From contig NZ_BONI01000022.1 in the NCBI RefSeq assembly GCF_016862635.1, positions 46,885 through 110,884 of the forward strand: a DNA stretch of 64,000 bases, in the 5' to 3' direction. This stretch comes from Catellatospora coxensis. GTDB lineage: Bacteria; Actinomycetota; Actinomycetes; Mycobacteriales; Micromonosporaceae. The notes beneath the pieces were generated by a model, which was given only the letters and a program-made list of their open reading frames with translations, did not search any database and was not told where the DNA came from. Position numbers and translations under genes: made by a program. Below, one piece after another: positions 26,802 through 36,662 of this stretch; positions within the stretch are counted from its first letter, which is position 1, and each line of letters starts with the position of its first letter.

Positions 26802-27872
26802 TCAGGCACCTTCCTTGCCCGGGATGACCTCCACCACCCAGGCGCCGGTGACGTTGCGCGGCGTGACCGTGATGGTGACCAGGGAGCCGGGGGCGGGCGG
26901 GACGTAGCCGACGGGCTCCGGCCTGGGTTCGTAGGTCGCCGTCTGCCAGTAGAAGCCGGACTCCCCGGCGTCGTAGTCCCACCAGGTCGGCGAGTTCACC
27001 TCGAAGCCGTTGATCAGGATGCCGAGCGTTCCCGGGGTCTGCGAACGCAGACGCAGGTCGAAGCGGTCCCGCCAGACGACGGTGACGCTCACCGGGTGAA
27101 GCGGGGCGTCGGCGTTGCCGCGCAGCCACAGGTGATCGTCAGGCGGTGCGTGCTCGACCCCGCCCATCATCAGCACGCTGTCGAACTCGACCGGCCGGAG
27201 CGTGGCCGGCCGAGCGGGTAGCGGATAGTCGGCGTACGCCATGTTCTCGCCGACCGCCACGCTCATCCATGCGGTCGGTGGCACCGGGACGTGCTCCGAC
27301 TTCTCCTCCTGCGAGTGCCAGAGCATCACGCCCGTGGCGGTCATCGTGACGGTGGCGGGGGTGCCCACGCGCAGGCCGAGGTTCGCCGCCGCGCGCTCGT
27401 GGTCCGGCCAGGTGACGCTGCTGGTCCCGCCGCCGCAGGTGCCGCTGTGGGTTTCGTGGCCGTTGATCGACATCTGGAATTCCAGGGTCCCGTCCGACAC
27501 GCCCGTGCCGCAGCGGCGGAACAGCCGCAGATCGGTGGTCGTCGGGGTCCACGTGACGGTCACCGATGTCGCGCCCGGTGCGGTCGTCGCGGCGGCCACC
27601 ACGCGGGCCCCGCTCGCGTACTCGGGGAAGCCCTCGATGAGGCGGGGCAGCGGGCTCGGGGTGACCGCGGGCTGGGGGGCGCCGCGCAGCGCGGGCGTCA
27701 CGCCGTACCCGATGAGGACCAGCGCGACCACCGCGGCGAGCGTGCCGCCGACGGTCATCCGGCGGCGACGGCGCGTGGCGATCCTGTTCTGCACCTCGTC
27801 GAGCCGCATGTGCTGGCTGAACTCGGCGGGCGGGGTCGAGCGGTCGTCCAGCAGCTCCTTCAGGTCGATCAT
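26802..27872 (-). CDS. Single-pass membrane protein, candidate regulator of the co-transcribed sigma factor
   Basis: 356 residues. The cytosolic N-terminus is MIDLKELLDDRSTPPAEFSQ, followed by an Arg-rich stop-transfer stretch (ATRRRRRMT), one transmembrane helix (about 41-58) and an extracytoplasmic region of about 295 residues rich in beta strands. That region contains two similar segments (around VTVTWTPTTTDLRLFRRCGT and VTVVWRDRFDLRLRSQTPGT), so it may consist of two related sandwich domains. The ATG overlaps the stop of the sigma gene (ATGA). A sigma-regulatory role is inferred from coupling and topology. Confidence 0.75.
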   Translation of the reverse strand: MIDLKELLDDRSTPPAEFSQHMRLDEVQNRIATRRRRRMTVGGTLAAVVALVLIGYGVTPALRGAPQPAVTPSPLPRLIEGFPEYASGARVVAAATTAPGATSVTVTWTPTTTDLRLFRRCGTGVSDGTLEFQMSINGHETHSGTCGGGTSSVTWPDHERAAANLGLRVGTPATVTMTATGVMLWHSQEEKSEHVPVPPTAWMSVAVGENMAYADYPLPARPATLRPVEFDSVLMMGGVEHAPPDDHLWLRGNADAPLHPVSVTVVWRDRFDLRLRSQTPGTLGILINGFEVNSPTWWDYDAGESGFYWQTATYEPRPEPVGYVPPAPGSLVTITVTPRNVTGAWVVEVIPGKEGA

Positions 27873-28363
27873 GCGAAGGCCCCCTCGATCGTGAGCGTCT
27901 CGTCCAGTCGCAGCCGCGCCAGCGCCTTGGCGGCCTGGCTCTTCACGGTGCCGACGGACACCCCCATCACCTCGGCGATCTGCGCCTCGCTGAGGTCCTC
28001 GAAGTAGCGCAGCACCAGGACGGCCCGCTGGCGGCGGGGCAGCCTGCCCAGCGCCCGCCACACCTCGTCACGGGCGTCGACGTGCAGGTGCGGCTCGCTG
28101 CCGACCGGTTCGGGCAGCTCCGCGGTGGGCTGCTCGCCTCGCCAGCGCCGTCGCCACCAGGTGGCGTACGTGTTGACGAGGATGCGGCGCACGTACGGTT
28201 CGGGGTCGGCGTCGATGCGCCGCCACGCGCCCCATGCCTTGACCAGGCTGGTCTGCAGCAGGTCCTCGGCCTGCCCCCAGTCGTGGGTCAGCAGGTAGGC
28301 GGTGCGGAGCAGCCGTGGCGAGCGGGTGGCCACGAACTCCGCGAAGGTGTCGCTGTGCGTCAC
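27869..28363 (-). CDS. SigE-family RNA polymerase sigma-70 factor
   Basis: 164 residues. Region 2: TRSPRLLRTAYLLTHDWGQA, DLLQTSLVKAWGAW and VRRILVNTYATWWRRRW. Region 4: VLVLRYFEDLSEAQIAEVMG with the recognition helix VSVGTVKSQAAKALARLR. It is strikingly similar to the sigma factor at the left edge (same PEPYVR, NTY.WWRRRW and RYFEDLSEA blocks), which suggests duplication. Its membrane partner overlaps the stop. The 220 bp upstream hold its promoter but no clear motif was picked out. Confidence 0.93.
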   Translation of the reverse strand: MTHSDTFAEFVATRSPRLLRTAYLLTHDWGQAEDLLQTSLVKAWGAWRRIDADPEPYVRRILVNTYATWWRRRWRGEQPTAELPEPVGSEPHLHVDARDEVWRALGRLPRRQRAVLVLRYFEDLSEAQIAEVMGVSVGTVKSQAAKALARLRLDETLTIEGAFA

Positions 28364-28583
28364 CGGTCCTCCAGGGTGTCGGTCGCCGGTACTACCACTC
28401 GGCCGACCGGAGGGGTTGCCTGCGCCCCGGAGCTGCTCGCAGGTCCCGCGAACCTACCCGACCGGCTCTTTTCGCGCAGGTCAGGGCAGGTGCTGCGTCG
28501 AGAAGGCGCCGTTCCTCCATCTATGGCGATGTGCGGAACTGCTGCTCGTCTCGCTGACGCGAGCCGACGATGCCCTTCCTTGC

Positions 28584-29309
28584 TTACGACGTGGCGCTTT
28601 CCTTCTTCACGTGACGCGTCAGGAGGAAGCCTTCGTCGGTGGTGAGGACGTGGGTGGTGGTCATGGGGCGGGGCGGGTGGGGCGGGCCGGCGGTGATGCG
28701 GCCGGAGCCGGCCCCGGCGAGTAGTGGCGACAGGGTCAGGCACAGCTCGCTCACCAGGTCCTGCTCACCGAGGGAGCCGAGCAACCGTGGGCCGCCTTCG
28801 CAGAGGAGCTGGGTGAGGCCCTGGGTGTGGAGCAGGTGCAGGCCGGTGGCGAGGTCGGGGATGTCGGCGACGTCGGCGACCGGGGCGAGGGCGCGGCGGG
28901 CGGCGGGGTCTGCGGTGGGGGAGGTGAGGATCAGGGGGCGCACCGGGGCGTCGGCCAGGGCGGGGGTGGCCGGGTCCAGGCGCAGGGTGGCCGAGACCAC
29001 GACCAGCCGGGGGTACGCGGGCAGCCCGTGCTCGCCACGCCAGGCCCGGCGGGCGGGGTCCAGGGTGAGCGGGCGGTAGCGCTCGTCGCGCAGCGTGCCC
29101 GCGCCGACGAGCAGCCCGTCGCAGAGCATGCGCAGCAGCCGGAACACGCGTTTGTCGTCCGCGCCGGACAGCCCGGCGGACAGCCCGTCGACGGCGACCG
29201 CGCCGTCGAGGCTGGACACGAAGTTGACCCGCAGCCAGGGGACGCCGGCACGGGGGTAGAGCCGGGCCAGCTCGTCGTCGTCGAGCACGGCCAGGTGTGC
29301 GGCGATCAC
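28584..29309 (-). CDS. Pyrimidine reductase-like protein (RibD C-terminal domain family)
   Basis: 241 residues from a GTG at 29309. The RibD-C (DHFR-like) fold reduces a ribosylaminopyrimidine in riboflavin synthesis in classical members; many actinobacterial free-standing members have unknown substrates. Motifs: RVNFVSSLDGAVAVDGLSAG, LLVGAGTLRDERYRP, LPAYPRLVVVSATLRLDP and LLCEGGPRLLGSL (NADPH-binding). No deaminase domain is attached and no other rib genes are near. The start lies within the stop codon of the 39-residue upstream gene (GTGA), so the two are translationally coupled. Confidence 0.87.
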   Translation of the reverse strand: MIAAHLAVLDDDELARLYPRAGVPWLRVNFVSSLDGAVAVDGLSAGLSGADDKRVFRLLRMLCDGLLVGAGTLRDERYRPLTLDPARRAWRGEHGLPAYPRLVVVSATLRLDPATPALADAPVRPLILTSPTADPAARRALAPVADVADIPDLATGLHLLHTQGLTQLLCEGGPRLLGSLGEQDLVSELCLTLSPLLAGAGSGRITAGPPHPPRPMTTTHVLTTDEGFLLTRHVKKESATS

Positions 29310-29425
29310 TCGCCTGCCGCCCCGGTGGCCGGGGGAGTCGGCTGCGGCGGCCGGTGCTGGCAGTCGCACCAGGTCCGGCCCCGGCACTCGCGGTGCCGGC
29401 GCTCCCGGCACGCCTGGCAGATCAT
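29306..29425 (-). CDS. 39-residue Cys-rich protein coupled to the RibD-C reductase
   Basis: A very short gene, translated by hand: it starts MICQACRERRHRECRGRTWC and continues DCQHRPPQP to a TGA that overlaps the reductase start by four bases. The Cys pattern (CxxC, then Cys, then CxC with His) suggests a zinc or iron-sulfur micro-domain. The overlap and the dense, non-random Cys/His spacing argue that it is real. Function unknown; a metal-binding accessory of the reductase is one idea. Confidence 0.75.
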   Translation of the reverse strand: MICQACRERRHRECRGRTWCDCQHRPPQPTPPATGAAGE

Positions 29426-29479
29426 GCCGCCCACTTTATCGGCCGCGGGCGCGACGCGGGCCCGGAGCGGTGTGCGCGG

Positions 29480-30550
29480 TCAGGGGGTGCCGATGACCGA
29501 GGCGACCTCGCCGTTGCGGCCGCGCGGGCGGCAGGCGACCACGACGAGGCAGTCGGCCGGCTCGATGGCGGTGACCTCCTGCCACGGCAGGGCACGTCCG
29601 TCGCGCAGCACGGCGACGACCGGCTCCAGGCATTCACGCGGTGTGCGGCCGACCTCCTCGGGCCGCGCCTGGCGTTCCAGCAGTTCCAGCCCGTCACCGC
29701 GGACCAGCAGGTCCGAGAAGACCTCGCTGACCAGCGGGGACTTGGCGGCGACGCCCAGCAGGCGGCCGGCCGCCGCGGAGGAGGTGATGACCGCGTCGGC
29801 GCCGGAGCGCAGCAGCAGCGGCTCGTTCTCGGCCTCGCGGATCGCGACGGCGACCAGGCACTTGGGGTTCAGCTGCCGGACGGTGAGGGTGGCCAGCACG
29901 GCGGTGTCGTCGCGGTTGGTGGCCACGATGACGCGGGCCGCGGTGTGCACGGACGCCTGGCGCAGCACCACCGCGCGGGTGGCGTCGCCGAGCACGGCCG
30001 CGAAGCCGTCCCGGTTGGCCTCGTCGACGTACTCCTGCCGGTTGTCGACCACCACCACCTGCTCCGCGGCGGTCCCGGAGGCCTGCAGCTGGCGGATGGC
30101 GTTGGCGCCCTTGGTGCCGTATCCGATGACGACGGTGTGCCCTCGCAAGGTCTTCCTCCAGCGGTCGCGCCGCACTTGGTCACGGTAGTGCTTGGTGAGC
30201 ACCTGGAACGCGGTGCCGACGAGGATGGCCAGGAAGGCGATCCGCAGCGGCGTGATGACCAGGACGTTGACCAGCCGCGCGGTCGGGCTGACCGGCACGA
30301 TGTCGCCGTAGCCGGTGGTCGACAGCGTCACGGTGGCGTAGTAGAGCGCGTCGAGCCAGCTCATGTCCCCGTCGGAGCCGTCCTTGTACCCGGTGTGGTC
30401 GGCCATCACCACGCACACGACGGCGGCCAGGATGCCCAGGCCGTACACGACGCGCAGGGTGATCTGGCGGACCGGGTCGACCTCGCGCACGGGCAGCTTG
30501 ATCTGCCCCCGCTCGATCGCGGAGGCGTTCGTCGTCTTCAGCCCGGCCAT
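29480..30550 (-). CDS. Potassium channel with RCK (TrkA-N) domain
   Basis: 356 residues from the ATG at 30550. Two transmembrane helices (LRVVYGLGILAAVVCVVMAD and VNVLVITPLRIAFLAILVGT) flank a pore loop with the K+ selectivity filter TTGYGD. The cytosolic RCK domain starts with the Rossmann motif HTVVIGYGTKGANAIRQL, followed by VVVVDNRQEYVDEANRDG and FAAVLGDATR. The C-terminal part is a TrkA-C-like regulatory region. Such channels conduct K+ under the control of nucleotide or Ca2+ binding. Divergent from the cellobiose operon. Confidence 0.93.
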   Translation of the reverse strand: MAGLKTTNASAIERGQIKLPVREVDPVRQITLRVVYGLGILAAVVCVVMADHTGYKDGSDGDMSWLDALYYATVTLSTTGYGDIVPVSPTARLVNVLVITPLRIAFLAILVGTAFQVLTKHYRDQVRRDRWRKTLRGHTVVIGYGTKGANAIRQLQASGTAAEQVVVVDNRQEYVDEANRDGFAAVLGDATRAVVLRQASVHTAARVIVATNRDDTAVLATLTVRQLNPKCLVAVAIREAENEPLLLRSGADAVITSSAAAGRLLGVAAKSPLVSEVFSDLLVRGDGLELLERQARPEEVGRTPRECLEPVVAVLRDGRALPWQEVTAIEPADCLVVVACRPRGRNGEVASVIGTP

Positions 30551-30683
30551 GCTCGGAGAGTATCCGACGATCAGTCGACCCAACCTGACCGTACGAACGA
30601 ATTAGTAACCGTCGAACGGCCAACAACCTTGCCGTCGTTCCTGGCCAGGCTCTCTCGATCATGCAGTGACGTAGGTAACAGAA

Positions 30684-30697
30684 TGGGAACGCTCCCA
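30684..30697. promoter_or_regulatory. CebR-type operator, upstream site
   Basis: TGGGAACGCTCCCA, one mismatch from the CebR box TGGGAGCGCTCCCA known in Streptomyces. It ends 9 nt before the -35 element of the cebE promoter. Confidence 0.8.
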
Positions 30698-30706
30698 TCA
30701 GCGCCC

Positions 30707-30735
30707 TTGACACCCACGTAACCTCACGGCAATCT
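30707..30735 (+). promoter_or_regulatory. Promoter of the cellobiose operon
   Basis: TTGACA (30707-30712), a 17-nt spacer and CAATCT (30730-30735). It lies exactly between two CebR-type operators, so repressor bound at either or both sites would block polymerase. The leader to the cebE ATG is about 90 nt and ends with GAGAGGGG. Confidence 0.7.
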
Positions 30736-30737
30736 CA

Positions 30738-30751
30738 TGGGAGCGCTCCCG
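30738..30751. promoter_or_regulatory. CebR-type operator, downstream site
   Basis: TGGGAGCGCTCCCG, 13 of 14 bases of the CebR box, starting 2 nt after the -10. The two operator centres are 54 bp apart, about five helical turns. Confidence 0.85.
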
Positions 30752-30830
30752 ACCATGTGGTCCACGCCACAGGGAGTTCGATCCCTACGTTTCACCCCCA
30801 CCGCACATCGACGACCTGAGAGGGGTCAGG

Positions 30831-32135
30831 ATGAGCACGAACCTGCGGCGCCGTTCCTTCGCGGCGATCGCACTCGCTGCCGCCGTCACGCTCGGCGCAG
30901 CGGCCTGCTCGTCGGAGGAGCCGGGCAACGGCACCACCGAGCAGATCACCCTGAATGTGGATGTCTTCGGCAACTTCGGTTACGAAGAGCTTTACAAGCA
31001 GTACATGGCGGAGCACCCCAACATCAAGATCGTTGAGCGGGGCACCGGCTCGCAGCTGGACGCGCACAACCAGCAGCTGACCCAGCGGCTCGCCGCGGGC
31101 GCCGGCGCGGGTGACATCGTCGCTCTCGAAGAGGGCGTGATCATCTCCTACCTGGACAAGGCCAACCTGTTCACCGACCTGGGTGAGTTCGGCGCCAAGG
31201 ACCTCGCGGGCAACTTCATCCCGTGGAAGTTCCAGCAGGGCACCACCGCCGACGGCAAGATCCTCGGCCTCGGCACCGACGTCGGCTCGATGGCCATGTG
31301 CTACCGCACCGACCTGTTCAAGAAGGCCGGTCTGCCGACCGACCGCGCGGCCGTCTCGGCCCTGTGGCCGACCTGGGACGACTACATCAAGACCGGTCAG
31401 ACCTTCAAGAGCAAGGTCAAGGACGCGGGCTTCATCGACGCGGTGACCAACACGTACAACACGATCCTGATGCAGAAGGCCGGTCAGGGCGCGGGCTACA
31501 CCTACTTCGACAAGTCCGGTGCGATGACGATCGACACCAACCCGGCTGTCAAGGACTCCTACGACCTCGCGGTCAAGATCCTGGACGCGGGCCTGTCGGC
31601 CAAGCTGCAGGCCTGGACCCAGGAGTGGAACAACGGCTTCAAGCAGGCCCAGTTCGCCACCATCGCCTGCCCGGCGTGGATGACCGGTTACATCACCGAG
31701 CAGAACGGCGCCGACGGCAAGGGCAAGTGGGACATCGCTGCCGCGCCCGGTGGCGGCGGCAACTGGGGCGGCTCGTTCCTGGCCGTGCCGAAGCAGTCCA
31801 AGCACGCCAAGGAGGCTGCTGAGCTGGTCAAGTTCCTGACCAACCCGGCCGGCCAGACCGCCGCCTTCAAGTCGAAGGGCAACCTGCCCTCGTCGCCGCA
31901 GGCGCTGGGTGACGCGGCCGTCAAGGCCGCCGTGAACGAGTACTTCAGCAACGCCCCGACCGGCGACATCTTCGCCAAGGGCGCGCTGGACCTCAAGCCG
32001 GTCTACCTGGGCGCGAAGAACGCCCCGGTGCGCACCGCGGTCGAGAACGCGCTCCGCACGGTGGAGCAGGGCACCAAGTCGTCTGCCGACGCCTGGACCG
32101 CCGCCGTCACCGACGGCAAGAAGGCCGCCCAGTAA
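30831..32135 (+). CDS. cebE: Cellobiose/cello-oligosaccharide ABC transporter, substrate-binding lipoprotein
   Basis: 434 residues, family 1 sugar-binding protein. The lipoprotein signal peptide ends LGAAACSSEE (lipid Cys at C26). The mature part shows the usual bilobed pattern (LNVDVFGNFGYEELYKQYMA, IKIVERGTGSQL, LAAGAGAGDIVALEEG). Cellobiose specificity is inferred from the operon order (cebE-F-G, beta-glucosidase, LacI repressor) and the flanking CebR boxes, which match the Streptomyces ceb operon. A strong hairpin after the stop probably keeps its mRNA level above that of the permeases. The ATPase (MsiK-like) is not in the window, as is usual for this transporter. Confidence 0.9.
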   Translation: MSTNLRRRSFAAIALAAAVTLGAAACSSEEPGNGTTEQITLNVDVFGNFGYEELYKQYMAEHPNIKIVERGTGSQLDAHNQQLTQRLAAGAGAGDIVALEEGVIISYLDKANLFTDLGEFGAKDLAGNFIPWKFQQGTTADGKILGLGTDVGSMAMCYRTDLFKKAGLPTDRAAVSALWPTWDDYIKTGQTFKSKVKDAGFIDAVTNTYNTILMQKAGQGAGYTYFDKSGAMTIDTNPAVKDSYDLAVKILDAGLSAKLQAWTQEWNNGFKQAQFATIACPAWMTGYITEQNGADGKGKWDIAAAPGGGGNWGGSFLAVPKQSKHAKEAAELVKFLTNPAGQTAAFKSKGNLPSSPQALGDAAVKAAVNEYFSNAPTGDIFAKGALDLKPVYLGAKNAPVRTAVENALRTVEQGTKSSADAWTAAVTDGKKAAQ

Positions 32136-32151
32136 GTAACGCCCGATGAAG

Positions 32152-32187
32152 CCGGGGTGCGCGGTCGAGTCCGACCGCGCACCCCGG
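32152..32187 (+). terminator. Intercistronic hairpin between binding protein and permease genes
   Basis: Perfect 16-bp stem (CCGGGGTGCGCGGTCG) with a 4-nt loop, between cebE and cebF in the same direction. It is probably an attenuator or mRNA-stabilising stem that gives more binding protein than permease. A similar hairpin sits in the same place in the second sugar operon (55414-55451). Confidence 0.8.
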
Positions 32188-32230
32188 CCATGGCAGTCAC
32201 ACGGTCGGCCGGCAACGCACAGGAGTGGTC

Positions 32231-33256
32231 ATGGCAGTGCAATCCTCCACGCGACCTGAGGTCGCGCCGGGGCAGCGCAGGGGCGGCTCGCAGCTGCCCA
32301 TGGAACCGCAGCGGAGCAAGGGAGTGCTCGGGCGGCTCGACATCAAATACTCCCCGTACCTGTACATCGCGCCGTTCTTCGTGGTCTTCGGGATCTTCGG
32401 CCTCTGGCCGCTGATCTACACGCTGCGGATGTCGCTGTACGACTGGGATCTCGGTTCCACCATCGAGACCGCGAAGTTCGTCGGCTTCGACAACTTCGCG
32501 ATGTTCCTCGGCGACGAGGACTTCTGGAACTCGGTCGTCAACACGCTGGCGATGTTCCTGATGTCCACGATCCCCCAGCTGATCCTGGCGCTGATCCTGG
32601 CGAACGCGCTCAACAAGCGACTGCGCGGCCGCACGCTGCTGCGCATGGGCGTGCTGATCCCGAACATCACCTCGGTCGCCGCGGTCGCCATCGTCTTCAC
32701 CCAGCTCTACAACCGCGACTTCGGTCTGATCAACTGGTTCCTCGGCTTCTTCGGCGTCGATCCGATCGACTGGACGGCGCACAGCTGGTCGTCGTGGGTG
32801 GCCATCTCCTCGATGGTGGACTGGCGCTGGACCGGCTACAACGCCCTGATCTTCCTGGCCGCGATGCAGTCGATCCCGCGCGACATCTACGAGTCCGCGT
32901 CGATCGACGGCGCGTCGGCCTGGCGGCAGTTCTGGACCATGACGGTGCCCATGCTGCGGCCCACCATCATCTTCGTGACCATCATCTCGACCATCGGCGG
33001 CCTGCAGCTCTACGGCGAGCCGCTGCTGTTCACCGGCGGCGGCAACCCGCTGCTGGGCGGCTCCGACCGGCAGTCGCAGACGGTGACCATGTTCCTGATG
33101 GAGCAGTTCTACATGAAGTTCGAGCTGGGCCGGGCCGCGACGGTCGCCTGGCTGCTCTTCATCATGATCCTGATATTCAGCGTCATCAACTTCCTGTTCA
33201 CCCGGAGCCTCCGGTCGGCGGACGGGAAGGCCAAGCAGAGGAAGGTCGCACGATGA
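32231..33256 (+). CDS. cebF: Cellobiose ABC transporter permease
   Basis: 341 residues, MalF-type permease with about six membrane helices ([40 protein letters not shown] and others). The EAA loop that contacts the ATPase is [20 protein letters not shown], then VPMLRP. The ATG at 32231 has AGGAG five bases upstream; the GTG at 32225 overlaps that site and is less likely. The stop overlaps the next start (ATGA). Confidence 0.93.
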   Translation: MAVQSSTRPEVAPGQRRGGSQLPMEPQRSKGVLGRLDIKYSPYLYIAPFFVVFGIFGLWPLIYTLRMSLYDWDLGSTIETAKFVGFDNFAMFLGDEDFWNSVVNTLAMFLMSTIPQLILALILANALNKRLRGRTLLRMGVLIPNITSVAAVAIVFTQLYNRDFGLINWFLGFFGVDPIDWTAHSWSSWVAISSMVDWRWTGYNALIFLAAMQSIPRDIYESASIDGASAWRQFWTMTVPMLRPTIIFVTIISTIGGLQLYGEPLLFTGGGNPLLGGSDRQSQTVTMFLMEQFYMKFELGRAATVAWLLFIMILIFSVINFLFTRSLRSADGKAKQRKVAR

Positions 33257-34157
33257 CCGCCACCGCAGTGCGGCCCGGTACGGCCGCCCCGGCCCCGACC
33301 CGCCGTCGCCGCAAGGGTGGCGGGGCCGCCGAGCGGCTCTGGCAGGCCAGCCCGCTCACGTACGTCACCCTGCTGGCCGCGGTGGCGCTGTCGATCTTCC
33401 CGCTGTACTACATGTTCGTCATCGCGACGCGCACCAACGACGCGATCGGGCAGACCCCGCCCCCGGTGACCCCCGGCGGCGAGATCGGCGGCAACATCGA
33501 CCGGCTGCTCGGCAACGAGAGCGCCGCGTTCATGACCGGTCTGGTGAACTCCGCGATCGTCGCGACGGTCATCACCGTGTTCGTGGTGTTCTTCTCGTCG
33601 CTGGCCGGCTTCGCGTTCGCCAAGCTGCGGTTCAAGGGCCGCAACGGCCTCATGCTCGGCATCCTCATCACGATGATGGTGCCGACGCAGCTGGGCATCG
33701 TGCCGCTCTACCAGATGATGTACGAGTGGGACCTGCACAACAAGCTGCCCTCGATCATCCTGCCGTTCCTGGTCAGCGGCTTCGGCGTGTTCATGATGCG
33801 CCAGTACGCGAGCCAGGCCGTGCCGGACGAGCTGATCGAGGCCGCTCGCATGGACGGCTGCAGCACGTTCCGGACCTACTGGAACGTGGTGCTGCCGGGA
33901 CTGCGCCCCGCCATCGCTGTGCTGGGCCTGTTCACCTTCATGGAGCAGTGGAACTCGTTCCTCTGGCCGCAGATCGCGCTGGGCGACCCGACGAACCCGA
34001 CCGTTCAGCTCTCCCTGCAGCGCCTTTCGCAGGGTTACTACAACGACTACTCCCAGGTGTTCGCGGGTACGCTGCTCAGTGTCGTGCCGTTGCTCGTGAT
34101 CTTCATTATCTTCGGTCGTCAGATCATCGGCGGCATCATGGAAGGTGCAGTAAAAGC

Positions 34158-34161
<4 letters not shown>
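33253..34161 (+). CDS. cebG: Cellobiose ABC transporter permease
   Basis: 302 residues, MalG-type permease with six predicted helices ([40 protein letters not shown] and others). The EAA loop is [20 protein letters not shown], then LPGLRP. The basic N-terminus (TRRRRKGGG) is cytosolic. Four-base overlaps couple it to cebF upstream and to the beta-glucosidase downstream (GTGA at 34158). Confidence 0.93.
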
Positions 34162-35576
<1,415 letters not shown>

Positions 35577-35588
35577 CGGCACAGCAAC

Positions 35589-35615
35589 CCGGGGCCGGCC
35601 ACCGGCCGGCCCCGG
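35589..35615 (+). terminator. Hairpin between bglC and cebR
   Basis: Perfect 12-bp stem (CCGGGGCCGGCC) with a 3-nt loop between bglC and the repressor gene, both on the plus strand. It is probably a partial terminator that lowers read-through into cebR. Confidence 0.65.
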
Positions 35616-35639
35616 ACCTGCCCAGAACGAGGAGCATCG

Positions 35640-36662
35640 ATGACGACGCAGCGCACCAGGTCTGCGGGGCGGCCCACACTGGATGAGGTGGCCGCGCTCG
35701 CCGGCGTGGGCCGGGGCACCGTGTCGCGTGTCGTCAACGGCTCGCCCCAGGTCAGCCCGGAGGCCCGGTCGGCCGTCCAGGAGGCGATCAAGGAGCTGGG
35801 CTACGTGCCCAACCGCGCCGCCCGCGCCCTGGTCACCCAGCGCACCGACTCCGTCGCGCTGGTCGTGTCCGAGTCGCAGGAGCGCGTCTTCACCGAGCCG
35901 TTCTTCGCCGGCATCGTGCGCGGCATCAGCTCCGCCCTGGCCGACACGTCCCTGCAGCTGTGGCTCGCCATGGCGCAGACCCAGGGCGAGCGCCAGCGCA
36001 TCGAGAACCACCTGACCAGCCAGCACGTCGACGGCGTGCTGCTGGTCATGCTGCACGAGTCCGACCCGCTGCCGCAGCTGCTGCGGCAGCGCGGCCTGCC
36101 GACCGTGCTCGGTGGCCGCCCCGTCAACGTCGACCCGCAGATCTCGTACGTCGACATGGACAACGTCAACGGGGCCCGCGCCGCCGTCGAATACCTGCTG
36201 GCCTCCGGCCGCAAGCGGGTCGCCACCATCGCCGGCCCGCAGGACCTCGGCGTGGGCGTCGACCGGCTCGTCGGCTACCGCGCCGCCGTGCAGAACGCCG
36301 CCGTCGAGCCGCTGATCGAGTTCGGCGACTTCAGCGAGTACAGCGGCGTCGACGCGATGCGCCGCCTGCTGGCCCGCCGCCCCGACCTCGACGCCGTGTT
36401 CGTCGCCTCCGACCTGATGGCCGCCGGCGCCGTGCGCGCCCTGCGCGACAACGGCCGCCGCATCCCCGAGGACGTCGCCGTGATCGGCTTCGAGGACTCG
36501 CCCGTCGCCCGGCAGACCGACCCGCCGCTGACCACGGTCTACCAGCCGGTCGAGGACATGGGCCGGCACATGGTGCGCCTGCTCCTCAGCCGCATCCGCG
36601 GCGAGGACCAGCCCACCCACGTCCTCCTCGACACCCACCTGGTCCACCGCAACTCTGCGTAG
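35640..36662 (+). CDS. cebR: LacI-family repressor of the cellobiose operon
   Basis: 340 residues. The HTH is GRPTLDEVAALAGVGRGTVS, then RVVNGSPQVSPEARSAV, with the hinge helix NRAARALVTQRT. The ligand domain is a periplasmic-binding fold (VFTEPFFAGIVRGISSALAD, DGVLLVMLHESDPLPQLL, DAVFVASDLMAAGAVRALRD). It most likely binds the two TGGGAGCGCTCCCA-type sites around the cebE promoter and is released by cellobiose, as for Streptomyces CebR. A GGAG site precedes the ATG. Confidence 0.92.
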   Translation: MTTQRTRSAGRPTLDEVAALAGVGRGTVSRVVNGSPQVSPEARSAVQEAIKELGYVPNRAARALVTQRTDSVALVVSESQERVFTEPFFAGIVRGISSALADTSLQLWLAMAQTQGERQRIENHLTSQHVDGVLLVMLHESDPLPQLLRQRGLPTVLGGRPVNVDPQISYVDMDNVNGARAAVEYLLASGRKRVATIAGPQDLGVGVDRLVGYRAAVQNAAVEPLIEFGDFSEYSGVDAMRRLLARRPDLDAVFVASDLMAAGAVRALRDNGRRIPEDVAVIGFEDSPVARQTDPPLTTVYQPVEDMGRHMVRLLLSRIRGEDQPTHVLLDTHLVHRNSA

